A DNA stretch of 64,000 nt from Dendrophyllia cribrosa. Lineage: Eukaryota; Cnidaria; Anthozoa; Scleractinia; Dendrophylliidae. The stretch spans positions 1,494,403 through 1,558,402 of the forward strand of contig JAJLRJ010000013.1 of NCBI GenBank assembly GCA_024195265.1, written 5' to 3'. Shown piece by piece: positions 1 to 12,130 of the stretch. The notes under the pieces were generated by a model that saw nothing but the letters and a program-made list of their open reading frames with translations, was not told the DNA's origin and did not search any database. Positions within the stretch are counted from its first letter, which is position 1, and each line of letters begins with the position of its first letter. The position numbers were made by a program, and so were the translations under genes.

Positions 1-778
1 TTGACGTGTACTGACAACGTTTTCGAGAAACTGTCGTTGCCACGTTAATAGGTGGTTTGCAATCAATCTCTAGAGACATAGATAACAATAGTGAAACGAA
101 CAAATGCTGGTGGACGAACAAAAAGAGCTAATGAGAGAACTATTGTTTATGTCCACCAGCATGACGACGATGACGTAACATGAAAATCACCTATATGAAA
201 TAATTTTGAAAACACTAAAATAGAAACAAATAATTTGACTTGTCTAATTTTGGAATTTGCAGTTCAGAAATAAACTGTCAGTGCCACCTTAAAAGTGCAA
301 ACACACTACATCAACTGAGGTTACAACTGTAACGTTTATATACCTACACGCTAAGCGATCGACCAAACAAAATCGTATTTCCTTTGTAAGTGAAGTTTTG
401 GAAGCAATTATATTACATTTTGACACTTTTTTTTTTGCATAAAGATATGTTCACCAAAACAAAATCAAACCGTATAATCAAACGATCGCTCGACGTCCAA
501 ATGATGGTGGAGATTAAAATTGTCAGAAGTTATTTGCCTTAAAACCTTCCTCCCATTGCAAAAGCTATGCTGATTTGAAGGTTCAGACAATTAGCAGTCA
601 GTACGCGATTCAGCAAAATCAGTAAACTTCAATTAATCCCCCCGGTTCTTCATCTGCTTCATGTCAATTTGATGAGCAGATTCAGTCAATTAGCAGTAAG
701 ATCCGAATTCTCTTTCTCAGAATCAATACATTTGATACTAATACAAACTAAAGTATTTGCCCATGTTCAGCCACCATT
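1..778. other. non-coding, no gene seen
   Basis: AT-rich sequence with stops in all frames. I see no splice-bounded coding segment and no recognisable element before the TA microsatellite. Confidence 0.6.
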
Positions 779-879
<101 letters not shown>

Positions 880-880
880 C

Positions 881-1008
881 CTAAACAAAGTTCTTATCTT
901 TGAATAGATCCTTCCTGATTCGTCCATTCCAGTTTGTCCTCTTGAATTGTTTCTTCAGCTTTCCCTCCATGTTTCTGATTTTAGACAATTTGATACTCTT
1001 TGAAGTTC
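881..1008 (-). CDS. possible terminal exon of an unidentified gene
   Basis: Read on the minus strand, a pyrimidine-rich acceptor ending in AG lies just right of 1008. It is followed by 42 open codons (phase 1) that end in a TAG stop at 881-883. The encoded peptide is very basic (Lys/Arg-rich, containing [11 protein letters not shown]). A second minus-strand segment ending at a good donor (AAG/GTAAGA, exon end 1343) encodes another basic peptide (KRFGTLKPTWKTPGRR), but its phase does not match this exon directly. I do not recognise the family. Either this is the 3' end of a gene entering from the right with an unseen intervening exon, or it is a chance frame. Confidence 0.3.
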
Positions 1009-1508
1009 CTGGAAACAAAAATAAACGATTGATTAGATAAAGTGTTCAATTTTTTTTGTTATTTGACAGACACTGGACGTGTTTTCATCAACAGTTAATG
1101 GTATAGAATGAAAGGATAAACGGCTAACATGCATTTCAAAGTCTTATTTCAACATTTGTTTCAAGGCCTTAGCTCCTTAAGTTGTACTATAAAGTGTTGT
1201 TTTGAAAGACAAACGCAATGACCAAACCGCAGAGACGTCGTAAGACGAACAAAATCTCAATGCACGTGTCCACTTTATCGAGCAAAATTTTATACTCCTT
1301 TACTGAACAAATGTATTTTATTTTTTGCGAAGTGACTCTTACCTTCGGTGGGAGTTTTGGGGCGACTTTTTCCTTAGCGGTACGTCTTCCCGGAGTCTTC
1401 CATGTTGGCTTTAGAGTGCCAAAACGTTTTACAACTTGCGAGACATCTTCACACGAACACGTCCTGCTTGATTTGCGGCGAAGGCTGCGATTTTTTCATA
1501 AATATTGA

Positions 1509-2424
1509 TTAGAAACTTTAGCCAATCACTGACAAATACATCAACAATTTTGAGGTAAACAACGTTTGCACGCTTTTCAGTGATGAAAGCGCAAACAAAG
1601 AAAAAAAAGCACGTGATAACAAAGTTTGCATTCAACAACATATTTTCCTTAAATAAGGAGGTACCGTGCAACAGAAAAGCAGACATACAAAAGTGTGAGA
1701 AGACTATATATCTTTTTTGCATTTTCAGGGATGCAGTGCGCATTTTGTAATCCGCGGGAGTAATTTTTATAAACTCTTGGACCCACTGGGGTGAGGGTAC
1801 AGACCTAGGGGGGTGAGGACGGGTTAAGTTTGGCCACTCGGTGCGTTGATTTTGCAGAGCTCAATGTACGGGAGCGCGTCACTCGTAAGTGCACATAGGA
1901 GGGGTGAGTAGCATGTCTCAGGCTGGCAACTAATGTTTGGCGTGGCTCAGTCGTAATTTCGGATGCACTCGTCAACAACAAACTTTGGATCACAACCTCT
2001 TTAGCTTTAACGCGATGGCTTTAAAATGTTGAGTAAACTTACAGCTATCATCCACCAATGATATTAATGACTTTTATTCAACAGGGTAAAAATATTTTTG
2101 GTGATATGCGAATTTAAGTGGACCCCCTTTTTTAATAAAATCGCACCCAGTGAAAATTCGCTCAGATATAGTTGTAGACTATTATTTTCAGGATTATTTT
2201 ACCCAAATCATATTTTTTTTGGTCAGAAAAGAAAAAAATTCCGTGATGTTTGCTTGGTGGCGATATCGCGGTTGTTAAAACAATGAACTGAACCTGCAGT
2301 GGTTTAGTGGATTTAGTGGTTATATCCTGCACAGGTTTACCATCCTCGAGTCGAACTGTTATTTTAAAAATACCGCTTTCGCGAGCCAAAAATCACCAAT
2401 TGAAATAAAAACAGAAAAACAGAG
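1509..2424. other. non-coding, no gene seen
   Basis: No supportable gene. An open minus frame at 2162-2389 has codon-like content but no ATG start (its first codon is TTG) and no convincing splice pair. Confidence 0.5.
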
Positions 2425-2632
2425 TTAACCCTTTAAGCCCTAAGAGTGATCAGCATCAAATTTCTCCTTGTAACATTAATGTCATCAATCAAAGAGGTCA
2501 TGAGAATTAAGGGCATGATCACACAAGATGAGTTCTCTTGATATCCAAACAATTTCTCCCCACTACTTCTATAGGAAATGTATAGGACTAGAAATGAGAA
2601 TTTTAATTTTGATATTAGGGCTTAAAGGGTTA
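2425..2632. mobile_element. ~208-bp MITE with TTAACCCTTTAAGCCCTAA ends
   Basis: The left end TTAACCCTTTAAGCCCTAA (from 2425) is matched by its inverted complement TTAGGGCTTAAAGGGTTA at 2615-2632. The interior is AT-rich and non-coding. Short length, terminal inverted repeats and lack of an ORF fit a miniature inverted-repeat element. The superfamily cannot be assigned from the ends alone. Confidence 0.75.
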
Positions 2633-3811
2633 TAAACCGATACGGCCATTACAGATGCACAGCACATCACACCACACAAGCAGAGGCTAGTAAGCCTGTG
2701 GCTTTATGATCGGATTCGAAAATCGATGGGAGGTACAAGCTTTGTCCCGGACCTTGCTCCACCCAGGTACATAAACGCTGGTAACACGAAGAGGACGGGT
2801 AAAACTATCCGCGAAAGAGGGGGAGGGGGCAGCAGTAATACTATTCCCAGACTTAATGGCGGCGTTATTTGAAATACAATTAGCAAATAAATACCTTTTA
2901 CAATTACCATTATATACCTTTAAAAGGGGATTTAACAATTAATCACAAGTTATATGCATTGATAGTTTTCTTGCTCGTGTTTGTTTCGCAAGTCTCTCGA
3001 ATTAAGAAATTACCACACTCGATCGAATTTAGTAGTTTCTGTTTCCGTTAAAGAAAAATAAGATCGATGAGGAGTATATAAACTGATTTGTGCAACGAAG
3101 ATGTTAAAGCGACCGACTGACAAATCTGTTTTTACATTTACGATTTTCACAGGTAATCACCATTCCAAGCATTCTTAAATCTTTGAATTCATGAAAGATA
3201 TCAGAATATTAAAAAGGCCTAAATGATGTTATCTTTAGGGATGTTTTTAATGCATGAAATCGAAGGAGGCTTTAAACAAAGGATAGATCAGTTTGGTGAT
3301 GCATGGTTAACATTGAGACAGAGTTTATGCTTTCGGTTTAGCCGGGAAAAAGACGTTTACCACATGTAAGGGAGAAAAAAGTCAAAGAGATGATAATAAG
3401 CGATAATTGAAAGAAACGACGGTGCCTAACGCTCAGATGGCAAATCTTTATGCTTTCAGAAGGAAATCTCTCTTCAGAGAAAAACAAACAGAACAATAAT
3501 TAAATGAGGCAGCAAAACGCCAAAGAGGTGGTGATGAACCATGAAGAAACAACTTCTTTAGCAAAGAAAAGAAAACCTGAAATAATAACTCACTATAAGG
3601 TAGAAAAACAGAAATAGATTGAGGCAGTTACAAATTTTGGCTTATCTTTTAAGATGGGAAAACCTGATTTTAATGGGGTGAAACAAAGACGATCAAAGCT
3701 GTCTCACTTTTGATGCAATATTCTGGTCGGTAGGCATGAGGTACCGTTGATAAGGGAAAACCGTTTACGCACAATTTGAAGACATCCTAGATGGTTTACT
3801 CTTTAATTCAT
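2633..3811. other. non-coding, no gene seen
   Basis: AT-rich spacer with a short purine-rich interval near 2815-2830. No exon-like segment recognised. Confidence 0.5.
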
Positions 3812-4100
3812 TAATCCTTGAACACCCAAGAGGGTCAAATTTTGTAAAATCGGATTGAAAAACAAATGGTACCATGCAAAAGTACTGCTGAAGAGGTTTC
3901 ATTTGAATGGTCACACCATAGGATTTCGTCAACTGACTCAAAAGTTAGAACAAATGGTACCATGCAAAAGTACTGCTGAAGAGGTTTCATTTGAATGGTC
4001 ACACCATAGGATTTCGTCCACAGACTCAAAAGTTAGAACTGCAATACATGTCTCCATAATTGACTCTCGGAGTAAAAGGATTAAGCTGATAATCCCTTAA
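3812..4100 (-). mobile_element. dispersed ~230-bp repeat, reverse copy with an internal duplication
   Basis: This is a reverse-orientation copy of the element also present near 9.67, 37.2, 50.23 and 54.59 kb. It ends with ATAATTGACTCTCGGAGT, the complement of ACTCCCAGAGTCAATTAT seen elsewhere. Its core is present twice as tandem ~97-bp units (3862-4040) containing GGTCACACCATAGGATTTCG and ACTCAAAAGTTAGAAC. The core is clearly related to the 104-bp satellite described below. Confidence 0.75.
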
Positions 4101-4827
4101 TAAGTAATTATAAAAGTAATTAAAGCAAAACAGTACTTAAAATTTCTTTCGTGTCTTAGAGATTTAGGTCAGATACTAAAATGAATCAGTCCACGCAGAC
4201 AATGTTGCGCAAAAAATGATCAAAAACCGCGTGGCATTTTTCATTTTGCGTAAATTTTACTTCTCCTTGTAAAATAGAGTTCATTTTTCAATTGGTATAA
4301 TCCTTGACAATTCTTTCATGTCATCAAGGATTTGGTACACATTAGAGAACAGTTCATGACGTTATTAATTAACTCTTCGGAGCCCATTCAGCATATGCGT
4401 GCAAATTCTTATCTATTCTACTATTAAACACCACAAAGTAGTTTTCTCGTTTTTGTAAAATTTTCGTTTTTAGTCCTGATATGACGAAATTAGTTAACGT
4501 AACGTTGCAATTATTTTCTTTGAATCTTGTTTTAAATCGCAATTTAAATTATTTTTCCAGCGAGACTCTACTCTGACTATAGTTTTTGTGTTGTAAAGTT
4601 CCTGAATAAAACAAGTACGTATATTATATCCTTGAGACGTTTGTTGTCGTTGTTTTTAATGGCGTAGATGCTAGCTCCTTTTCTCCCACAGACAAACTTT
4701 GAAGAGTCAGTAAATATTGCGTGGTTCTAGGACTTCTGCTTATGAGATATTGTACCGCCATTCAAACTAGTGAAGACTCAGTAAATAGACAGTACTCGTA
4801 GTTCATGTTGTACTGTTTCTTGTTCAG
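4101..4827. other. 3' flank of the first bHLH gene
   Basis: Non-coding. It should contain the 3' UTR of the minus-strand bHLH gene. The only poly(A)-like motif I see on the minus strand is ATTAAA (complement at 4655-4660), about 170 bp past the stop. This is a weak call. Confidence 0.4.
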
Positions 4828-5337
4828 CTAGTCTTCATATTTGTTCCCGTTGAAATCACAACTGAAACTTCCTGAAAACTCTCCTTCATCTTCCACCGCA
4901 ATCACTCCATTACTGTTTTCACAAGATGACGAATTCATATATTTACCGGTGTAGCTGTCAGCTCCGCTTTCCTCGGATCTATCCATCTCTTTCAAAACGC
5001 TGTCAAGAAAACCAATATACTTGATGCTGCTCCTCAAAATATCCACTTTTGAGAGTTTTTTATCTGGTGGATGCGTCGGAAGAAGTTTCCTTAGTTCTAA
5101 AAAGGCCGTGTTGACATTCTGCTGTCGCCATCGCTCCCGCTTGCTCGTTGCAAACATATTCCTTTCAGCACCAAGCGTTTCTACCGCGAGAATACGATTT
5201 TCGATATCAGGGATCAAAAATTCTGATTTGGGGATAGGAACCACAGGGAACGGAATAGCGTGCGTGGTTTTTAACTTGTGAAAAGAGTTTGGAAAAGCTT
5301 TGGGCTTTAACGATTCCTTCACACGAGTTTTATCCAT
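4828..5337 (-). CDS. TAL/SCL-like bHLH transcription factor (copy 1)
   Basis: Single-exon gene of 169 aa from ATG at 5337 to TAG at 4828-4830. Residues about 64-118 form a basic helix-loop-helix domain with the TAL/LYL/TAL1 signature: a basic [10 protein letters not shown] stretch, helix 1 ending ELRKLLPT, the loop PPDKKLSK and helix 2 [10 protein letters not shown]. Factors of this family bind E-boxes as heterodimers with class I E-proteins. They act in nuclear control of cell fate, in vertebrates in blood, endothelium and neurons. The N-terminus is Pro-rich, and the C-terminus is Ser/acidic ([19 protein letters not shown]), possibly a regulatory tail. The gene lies head to head with a paralogue 7.8 kb away (13147). 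Class is sure; orthology to one vertebrate member is not decidable here. Confidence 0.92.
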   Translation of the reverse strand: MDKTRVKESLKPKAFPNSFHKLKTTHAIPFPVVPIPKSEFLIPDIENRILAVETLGAERNMFATSKRERWRQQNVNTAFLELRKLLPTHPPDKKLSKVDILRSSIKYIGFLDSVLKEMDRSEESGADSYTGKYMNSSSCENSNGVIAVEDEGEFSGSFSCDFNGNKYED

Positions 5338-5444
5338 CGCTTTTGCGCTTTATTGATTTGTCTGCAGGTTTGCTTCTTATTCTCTCTGTGTTATCAGTGA
5401 TACTATCACATCGGTTTAAGTTTAATCCAATTAAAGTTTTCAGT

Positions 5445-5451
5445 CTTTATA
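5445..5451 (-). promoter_or_regulatory. candidate TATA box for bHLH copy 1
   Basis: TATAAAG on the minus strand, about 110 bp upstream of the ATG at 5337. This spacing would give an ~80-nt 5' UTR with transcription starting near 5418. No start-site evidence exists in the sequence itself. Confidence 0.45.
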
Positions 5452-6959
5452 ATAATAACAATTAATATCAGTTAATTGATCGTCCACGCGTGCGGTCTAC
5501 CCCTAACTGTAGCACACATCAAACCTCGAGAGCAAAGAAAAAATCATAATTTCGCTCATTTCGTGTCCTTTAATTGCGCTAATTGCGAAATGACTGCTAC
5601 TGAACGCGTCATAAAACCAGAATAAACTCGAGTTGAAACCGTATGTTTTTACAGTTGCGAAGAAGGAAGACGAAAGCGTAGTTTCTCTGCGATAAAAATC
5701 TGCCGCGAATGTGCTTATATTGAACTGAAATATTTTAGTGATTTGAATATCCCTTCCACATGTTCTTTGGAAAATGCGTTCAAATAGAGATGCAAGCATT
5801 TTAGGAATAGTTGTACTAATCGATAAATTGCAAAGGAAAAGCCTCACTTCTATGTTCCACTCTATCTTTCGCGTTGATCCGTGACCATAAATTTTAAGCT
5901 CCATTACATCTTGACACAAAGATTTTGTTATTACCGGATTTTCCCCTCCCTATGTTTACATTTGTCTCTAATTTCCACCCAAATGGCGACAAAAAGACTT
6001 ATGTGCTCGGTATTGTAGCCGTAAAGTATAAAATAATTGATTCGGGCATTTTGAAAACCGTCACACGGCACTTGAAAATATGTCAGTTTTCGCATGGCAT
6101 TGTATTCGATTTGATCTTCTTCTCTGATCGCGAGAAATATTAATTCGCGATTTTTAAAAGCTTCAGTCATCGTAGAAAACGGTTTCCCGAATACATAAGT
6201 ACTTTGCCCCTAATAGTAATTATAATTCCATGCTACATCAAAAAGACCGACCGTTCTTATTCTATTCATCATTAGTCAACGGGACACAACGGTTCTCACG
6301 CGATACAAAAAAGTTGGTTTCCGACGTTTTTACTCGTTGTTATAAACACATGAAAGTCGACTATCGCATGAAATACTGAGTTGCACGCAAATTCTATTGT
6401 TGATTTATGTTACAGTTTACTCAAAGCATTTTCTAAAACAATATTTTACATAAACATTTTGTTTTTGCTCTTAAGAGGGAGATGACAGTGTAAAATTTAG
6501 TTGTCTTTGAGGTAGAGTTTATTTAGAAAAACAAGATTTGTTTAAAAGCTGTTTGTCGTTCTTAAGTATTGAACATATTTGACAAGGTTTCAAGCTGAAA
6601 CATGTGTTTCTGTCTGACCGCATTTTAGAATATGACATGAGCTCCAATGTAGAACTTTATACTCGCGCTCTGATTGGTTGATTTGAAACAGACTATTGTG
6701 CGACAGATCACGTCATGCAGAACCTCTACCGCAGGCCGCATCTCTGAGAAGGATGGGGGTTACCGTTTGGCGGGGAGCGCAAGGTCGAGCAACGCGTGTT
6801 GGCCAGGGAATGGAGAGAGAAAGAATAGGAAGAGGAGCACTGGGGAGGAAGCTCCTAACTCTCTCCTCAAACCTCTCCCAATCTATCTTTTCCATTAAGT
6901 GATTCATATTGCTTGTGACTGAAATCCATAAGTAAATTGTGTGGAAATGTAGTTGAAAA
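5452..6959. other. intergenic, no gene seen
   Basis: Sequence between the divergent bHLH promoter and the first satellite array. 6660-6900 is more GC-rich, with overlapping short open frames on both strands, but no splice signals or recognisable protein. It may be cis-regulatory for the bHLH pair; this is inference only. Confidence 0.4.
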
Positions 6960-7560
6960 GCTATGAGCACTGCTTTCCTGTATATGCGGGTAGTTCTAGC
7001 TTTTGAGTCTGTGGATGGAATCTTAAATTGTGACCATAGTAGGATTCAAGCTATTAAGCAGTACTTTCCTGTGGTACTGTTTATTATGCTGTACAAGGTG
7101 GTTCTAGCTTTTGAGTCTGTGGATGAAATTCTAAAGTGTGACCATTCAAATGAAAGCTATTGAGCAGTACTTTCCTGTGGTACTGTTTATTATGCTGTAC
7201 AAGGTGGTTCTAACTTTTGAGTCTGTGGATGAAATCCTAAAGTGTAACCATTCAAATGAAAGCTACTGAGCAGTACTTTCCTGTGGTACTGTTTATTATG
7301 CTGTACAAGGTGGTTCTTACTTTTGAGTCTGTGGATGAAATCCTAAAGTGTAACCATTCAAATGAAAGCTATTGAGCAGTACTTTCCTATGGTACTGTTT
7401 ATTATGTTGTAAAAGGTGGTTCTTACTTTTGAGTCTGTGGATGAAATCCTAAAGTGTGACCATTCAAATGAAAGCTATTGAGCAGTACTTTTCCTGTGGT
7501 ACTGTTTATTATGTTGTAAAGGTGGTTCTAACTTTTGAGTCTGTGGATGTTTAACCTTAT
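6960..7560 (+). repeat. 104-bp satellite array A
   Basis: About six tandem copies of a ~104-bp unit carrying TCTAACTTTTGAGTCTGTGG, ATGAAATCCTAAAGTGTGAC, CATTCAAATGAAAGCTA and GAGCAGTACTTTCCTGTGG. Units are about 90-97% alike. The array decays at both edges. Confidence 0.95.
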
Positions 7561-8365
7561 GTGTGGCCTTCCAAATGAGAGCTATTTCCACCGTGAAATT
7601 TGAGAGTAAGAATGTTAGCACTTCCCTTAAAACTCACTCACCCATCCCCACCCTTTTCTTACCATCACCTTATGTGGTGTAACTTTAAGTAATTTGCAGA
7701 TAATTCCCACTGGTAATCTGCATACACCCAACAACAAGTAAATTATTGTTGTGACCACCTAAATGGATAATATAAAGCCATGTCAAGTGCTTATTGACTT
7801 CCCAGGCGATACAGAGAAATTCTCACGCGATATTTCCATGACAGTATAATCTGGCACGGTGTTTGATGTTATGCACAACATATCGAGACTGCCAAACCAG
7901 TCAACTGATTTATTTCTAGCGAAAGTCGTAAAACAATACGAAAAAAGTTCAGTTTAGCTGCCCGTGTACAACAAAGTTAGAAACAGCGGACTAAGAGAGT
8001 TTTTGATCAGCACAAACAGAGGTGCTTGACAACTTTCTGATAAAAGTTAGCTTTTAATTAAATTTACCGTTTACTTTGAACCAAACAAGATTTGGGGAAA
8101 AAAACGTATGTCAACAATGTATTTTTTTAGCTGGTTTTATGATTAAGTCAAGAAAATTGATTGCCACCGAATAACCTGTTGTGGGTCAAAAAGCGCCAAA
8201 ACGTTTTTAAGAAATTTAAGATTTGGAAATATGAATTCTCCTTTCTTATCCTTATACGTTTCTTATAGATGTAGTGGGCATCTTGGGTGATCATATCTTA
8301 AATTCTCCTAACCGGTCTGTTTGATCATGTATTGATATTACAAGGAGAAATATGATGATGATCCG
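7561..8365. other. non-coding, no gene seen
   Basis: AT-rich spacer between the satellite and the 395-bp repeat. 8235-8360 has partial likeness to the 2425-2632 element (tracts such as ACAAGGAGAAATATGATGATG). Not coding. Confidence 0.5.
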
Positions 8366-8760
8366 TAGGGGCTATGTCACCTATTTTTAGTATCACATTG
8401 AAAAGCCAAAAAACATATTTTTTTCAACAGAAACCTAAAAATAATGGTCCAGTTTTGTTCACAAATACTCCACTAGTGCACAAAAACAATTATTAGTTAT
8501 CTTTGGCTGCGGATGGCCAGGATGGAAATGGATTGCAACTTGAAAAAAAATGGCCAATTTTTTCAAGTTCCTTCCAAGAATCAAGGAAAAATTCGCAAAA
8601 AAAAAACTTATTATGGTTTGTTCTTCCTTGAATAAATCACTTGATATTTTCTTCTTGGTGTTCCAAGACCAATTTTATGTTTAAGCAAAGGTAATTTGTC
8701 AACTATTTGGTGTATTTTGACCGAAAGACAGCAAAATCTGCGTGACAATGGCCCTTTAAA
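8366..8760 (+). mobile_element. ~390-bp inverted-end repeat, copy 1
   Basis: Near-identical to 17349-17739 in the same orientation. The shared interior includes GTCACCTATTTTTAGTATCA and ATCTTTGGCTGCGGATGG. The ends are inverted complements (GGGGCTATGTCAC versus GTGACAATGGCCCTTTAA), so this is a MITE-like family. No coding capacity. Confidence 0.85.
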
Positions 8761-9239
8761 GGATTAACGCGATTTTATCCACAGACTCAAAATGTAAAAC
8801 TCCTAAGGCTGTTCAGAAATCTAGGCTTTCTCGCCTTTTTATTATTAAAGTTCTGGATTTAACAGCGAATCGAGAGAAGAAATCGGATACCGGGTTTGTT
8901 GCTCAATTGTGGGCAGAACAGATCAGTTTTCCGGGCTAATACGGTTTTTATTTTCTCGAAGACCTATGACCCCTTAATCAAATCTATTCCGCGGATTATG
9001 GAGCTAATTTATACACTAGATAAGAATTAAAGGTTCGCAATTTCACGAATTTCGCCGTTTATAACAAGTCCACCTCACTCAATTTTTATTGCAGAAATGT
9101 GTGATTTAGCTTTTTTTAGCTACATATAAAGGCATAGACAAGCGAGCGAATTTGACGTTTCACTTTTAGAGCAAACCATTGTTCCCCCTTTTGGTCATCA
9201 TCCAAATGAACGGCTTTCAATTGGTACTATTTATATAAA
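8761..9239. other. non-coding, no gene seen
   Basis: No exon or element recognised. Confidence 0.45.
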
Positions 9240-9640
9240 CGGGGTTGTTCTTACTTTTGAATTGGTGGATGAAATCCTAAAGTGTGACCATTCAAATGAA
9301 AGCTATTGAGCAGTACTTTCCTGTGGTACTGTTCATTACGCTGTACAAGGTGGTTGTAACTTTTGAGTCTGTGGATGAAATCCTAAAGTGTGACCATTCA
9401 AATGAAAGCTACAGAGCAGTACTTTCCTGTGGTGCTGTTTATTATGCTGTACAAGGTGGTTGTAATTTTTGAATTCGTGGGTGAAATCCTAAAGTGTGAC
9501 CATTCGAATGAAAGCTACTGAGCAGTACTTTCCTGGCCTTTCATTATGCTGTACAAAGTAATCCTAGCTTTTGAATCGGTGAATGAACTGATCCTAAAGT
9601 GTGACCATTCAAATAAAGGCTTCTATTGAAGCAGTTCGTA
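9240..9640 (+). repeat. 104-bp satellite array B
   Basis: About four tandem 104-bp units of the same family as array A. The rightmost unit is degenerate and runs directly into a copy of the ~230-bp dispersed element. Confidence 0.93.
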
Positions 9641-9664
9641 ATCAGTTCTTGTGGTACAGTAAAT

Positions 9665-9905
9665 TGTGCAACCCAAGGCGATTCCCTTAAACCATTCAGG
9701 CTCCCAGAGTCAATCATGGAGACCGTGTAGTGTAATTCTAACTTTTGAGTCTGTTGATGAAATCCTATGGTGTGACCATTCAATTGAAACCTCTTCAGCA
9801 GTATTTTCACATGGTACCATTTGTTTTTCAATATTTCACAGAATGAAATTTGGGGGTTTTCTTGGATTTTGATTTTTGGCGCTCTTGGGAGTTTAAGGGT
9901 AATTG
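9665..9905 (+). mobile_element. dispersed ~230-bp repeat, copy joined to array B
   Basis: It starts with TTAAACCATTCAGGCTCCCAGAGTCAAT and ends with CTCTTGGGAGTTTAAGGG, which form imperfect inverted ends (about CTCCCAGAG/CTCTTGGGAG plus a TTAAGGG edge). The core (ACTTTTGAGTCTG...GTGTGACCATTCAA) matches the satellite monomer at reduced identity. Confidence 0.75.
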
Positions 9906-10685
9906 GGCGAGTCCGAACAGTACCTTCTTGTACCTTCTTGTAGCACTCTGTTCTTTTTGCAAAACGAATTTTGAGATGTTATGTTTTTTTTTAACTCAGT
10001 TGCTTTCGGTTGAAATGAAATCCGGCAGCGAGTAAAACTTGTTACACGTGCTTTCTGCCGCGAGACGCGGACTCACAGGCGACATAGTGAAGGAAATACC
10101 ACAACTTCACAGAGATGCGACCGGTAGATAAGTCTAATACCATAATACCGTATGAGGTCAGTGAGTTAAATATGGAGCGCAAAGACCTGTAAAGTGATGC
10201 AATGGAATTAGGGGTTCGAGAATCTAATGAGCTTGTTTTAAAAGGTTATCGCATATAAGGGGCAAAAGATAGATTTATCAAGCTAAAAATTGTAAAGTTT
10301 CCCAGCTGAGCATAGTATCGGATGAGCGAACAAGCAATGGACGTGAAATTTCGTTTTCACATAAAAGGCATCGTTTAAACAAGGCCAAACAACATATTGG
10401 TTACATTTGTTCTTGTTTTACGCACTGAAAAAGCTTGTGGTTTAATGTTTTTAAGTGCGTGCTCTTCAGTGTATTCAGAGCTGTTTATAAAGTAAACACT
10501 TCAAAGTGAATGCATCCAACAGTTGCACCGAATGTTGAACCGCGGCCCGCTCGCACTGTGATCGCACGAGGAACGCGAAATTCTCGTTCAACACGCAAAG
10601 CTTATTTTATAACCTGGGCGACTATCAAATTAATTCTTTGTGCGGCAAACGTAGAGTCGTGTGAGTGTGGGTTAAACTGTTCTAA
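9906..10685. other. non-coding, no gene seen
   Basis: Spacer with no supportable gene. A short plus-strand frame at 10510-10716 runs into the satellite and is not credible. Confidence 0.45.
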
Positions 10686-10689
10686 AGTC

Positions 10690-11420
10690 AGTGATCATTC
10701 AAATGAAAGTCATTGAGGAGTACTTTCCTGTGGTACTGTGTGTGATGCTATACAAGGTGGCTCTAACTTTTGAGTCTGTGGATGAAATCCTAAAGTGTGA
10801 CCATTCAAATGAAAGCTACTGAGCAGTACTTTCCTGTGGTGCTGTTTATTATGCTGTACAAGGTGGTTCTAACTTTTGAGTCTGTGGATGAAATCCTAAA
10901 GTGTGACCATTCAAATGAAAGCTACTGAGTACTTTCCTGTGGTACTGTTTATTATGCTGTACAAGGTGGTTCTAACTTTTGAGTCTGTGGATGAAATCCT
11001 AAAGTGTGACCATTCAAATGAAAGCTACTGAGCAGTATTTTCCTGTGGTACTGTTTATTATGCTGTACAAGGTGGTTCTAACTTTTAAGTCTGTGGATGA
11101 AATCCTAAAGTGTGACCATTCAAATGAATGCCAATGAGCAGTACTTTCCTGTGGTACTGTTTATTATGTTGTACAAGGTGGTTCGAACTTTTGAGCCTGT
11201 GGATGAAATCCTAAAGTGTGACCATTCAAATGAAAGCTATTGAGCAGTACTTTCCTGTGGTACTGTTTATTATGCTGTACAAGGTGGTTCTAACTTTTAA
11301 GTCTGTGGATGAAATCCTAAAGTGTGACCATTCAAATGAAAGCTACTGAGCAGTACTTTCCTGTGGTACTGTTTATTATGCTGAACAAGGTGGTTCTAAC
11401 TTTGGATGAGATCCTATTCC
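10690..11420 (+). repeat. 104-bp satellite array C
   Basis: About seven tandem units, the most homogeneous of the arrays, with consensus words CAGTACTTTCCTGTGGTACT and GTTTATTATGCTGTACAAGG. One unit carries a 4-bp deletion (around 10927). Confidence 0.95.
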
Positions 11421-11779
11421 AATGAAAGCGAGAGAGTTTTTTTCCATAATTTGGAACTCAGTTATTTGAGATTTGAACTTTATAACCCGGCAGAAAATTT
11501 CATTCACAAAAAATACTCAACAGTTGCCTGGGCAGATTTCTAAAAAAATAAAAGGTCACACGTTAGGATTAGAACCATATTAAAAAACGTGACTTACTCG
11601 ATAAAAAAAGGACACGTAACTGCTCATTGTTTTCATCTGAATGAGATTATAAGTTCAAAGTCAAAAAGTTTATCGAACTTTAAAAAAGTTATCACTTACG
11701 ACTATTGTTTTTACTCTCGAGGAAGGAAGTGCTCAGTAGCTTTTGTTTTCAAGAATAGTCACACTTTTTGATTTAATCC

Positions 11780-12130
11780 ATATACTCGAAAGTTCGACTA
11801 CCTTGTTCAGTATAATAAACAATGCCACAGGAAAGTATTGTTCAATAGCTTTCATTTTAATGGTCACACTTCAGGATTTCATCCACAGACTCAAAAGTTA
11901 GAACCACCTTGGTCAGCATAATAAACAGTACCACAGGAAAGTACTGCTCAGTAGCTTTTATTTGAATGGTCACACTTCAGGATTTCATCCACAGACTCGA
12001 AAGATAGAACCACCTTGTACAGCATAATAAACAGCACCACAGGAAAGTACTGCTTAATTGCTTTCGGTCACACTTCAGGATTTCATCCACATCACCACAG
12101 GAAAATACTGCTCAATAGTTTTTTATACGA
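11780..12130 (-). repeat. 104-bp satellite array D (inverted)
   Basis: About three units of the same family in reverse orientation (GGATTTCATCCACAGACTC, CACCTTGTACAGCATAATAA). With array C it forms a large inverted pair around an ~350-bp spacer. Confidence 0.93.

Noticed and set aside
2162..2389. Minus-strand frame ARESGIFKITVRLEDGKPVQ
   Set aside because: It starts with TTG, has no convincing acceptor/donor pair and no family match. A GTAAAC donor after LEDG is possible but unsupported.
3835..4100. Short frames on both strands with repeated peptide
   Set aside because: They translate a tandemly duplicated repeat core; no gene structure.
6960..12130. CRISPR-like array
   Set aside because: Units are contiguous 104-bp repeats without unique spacers in a eukaryotic genome; this is satellite DNA.
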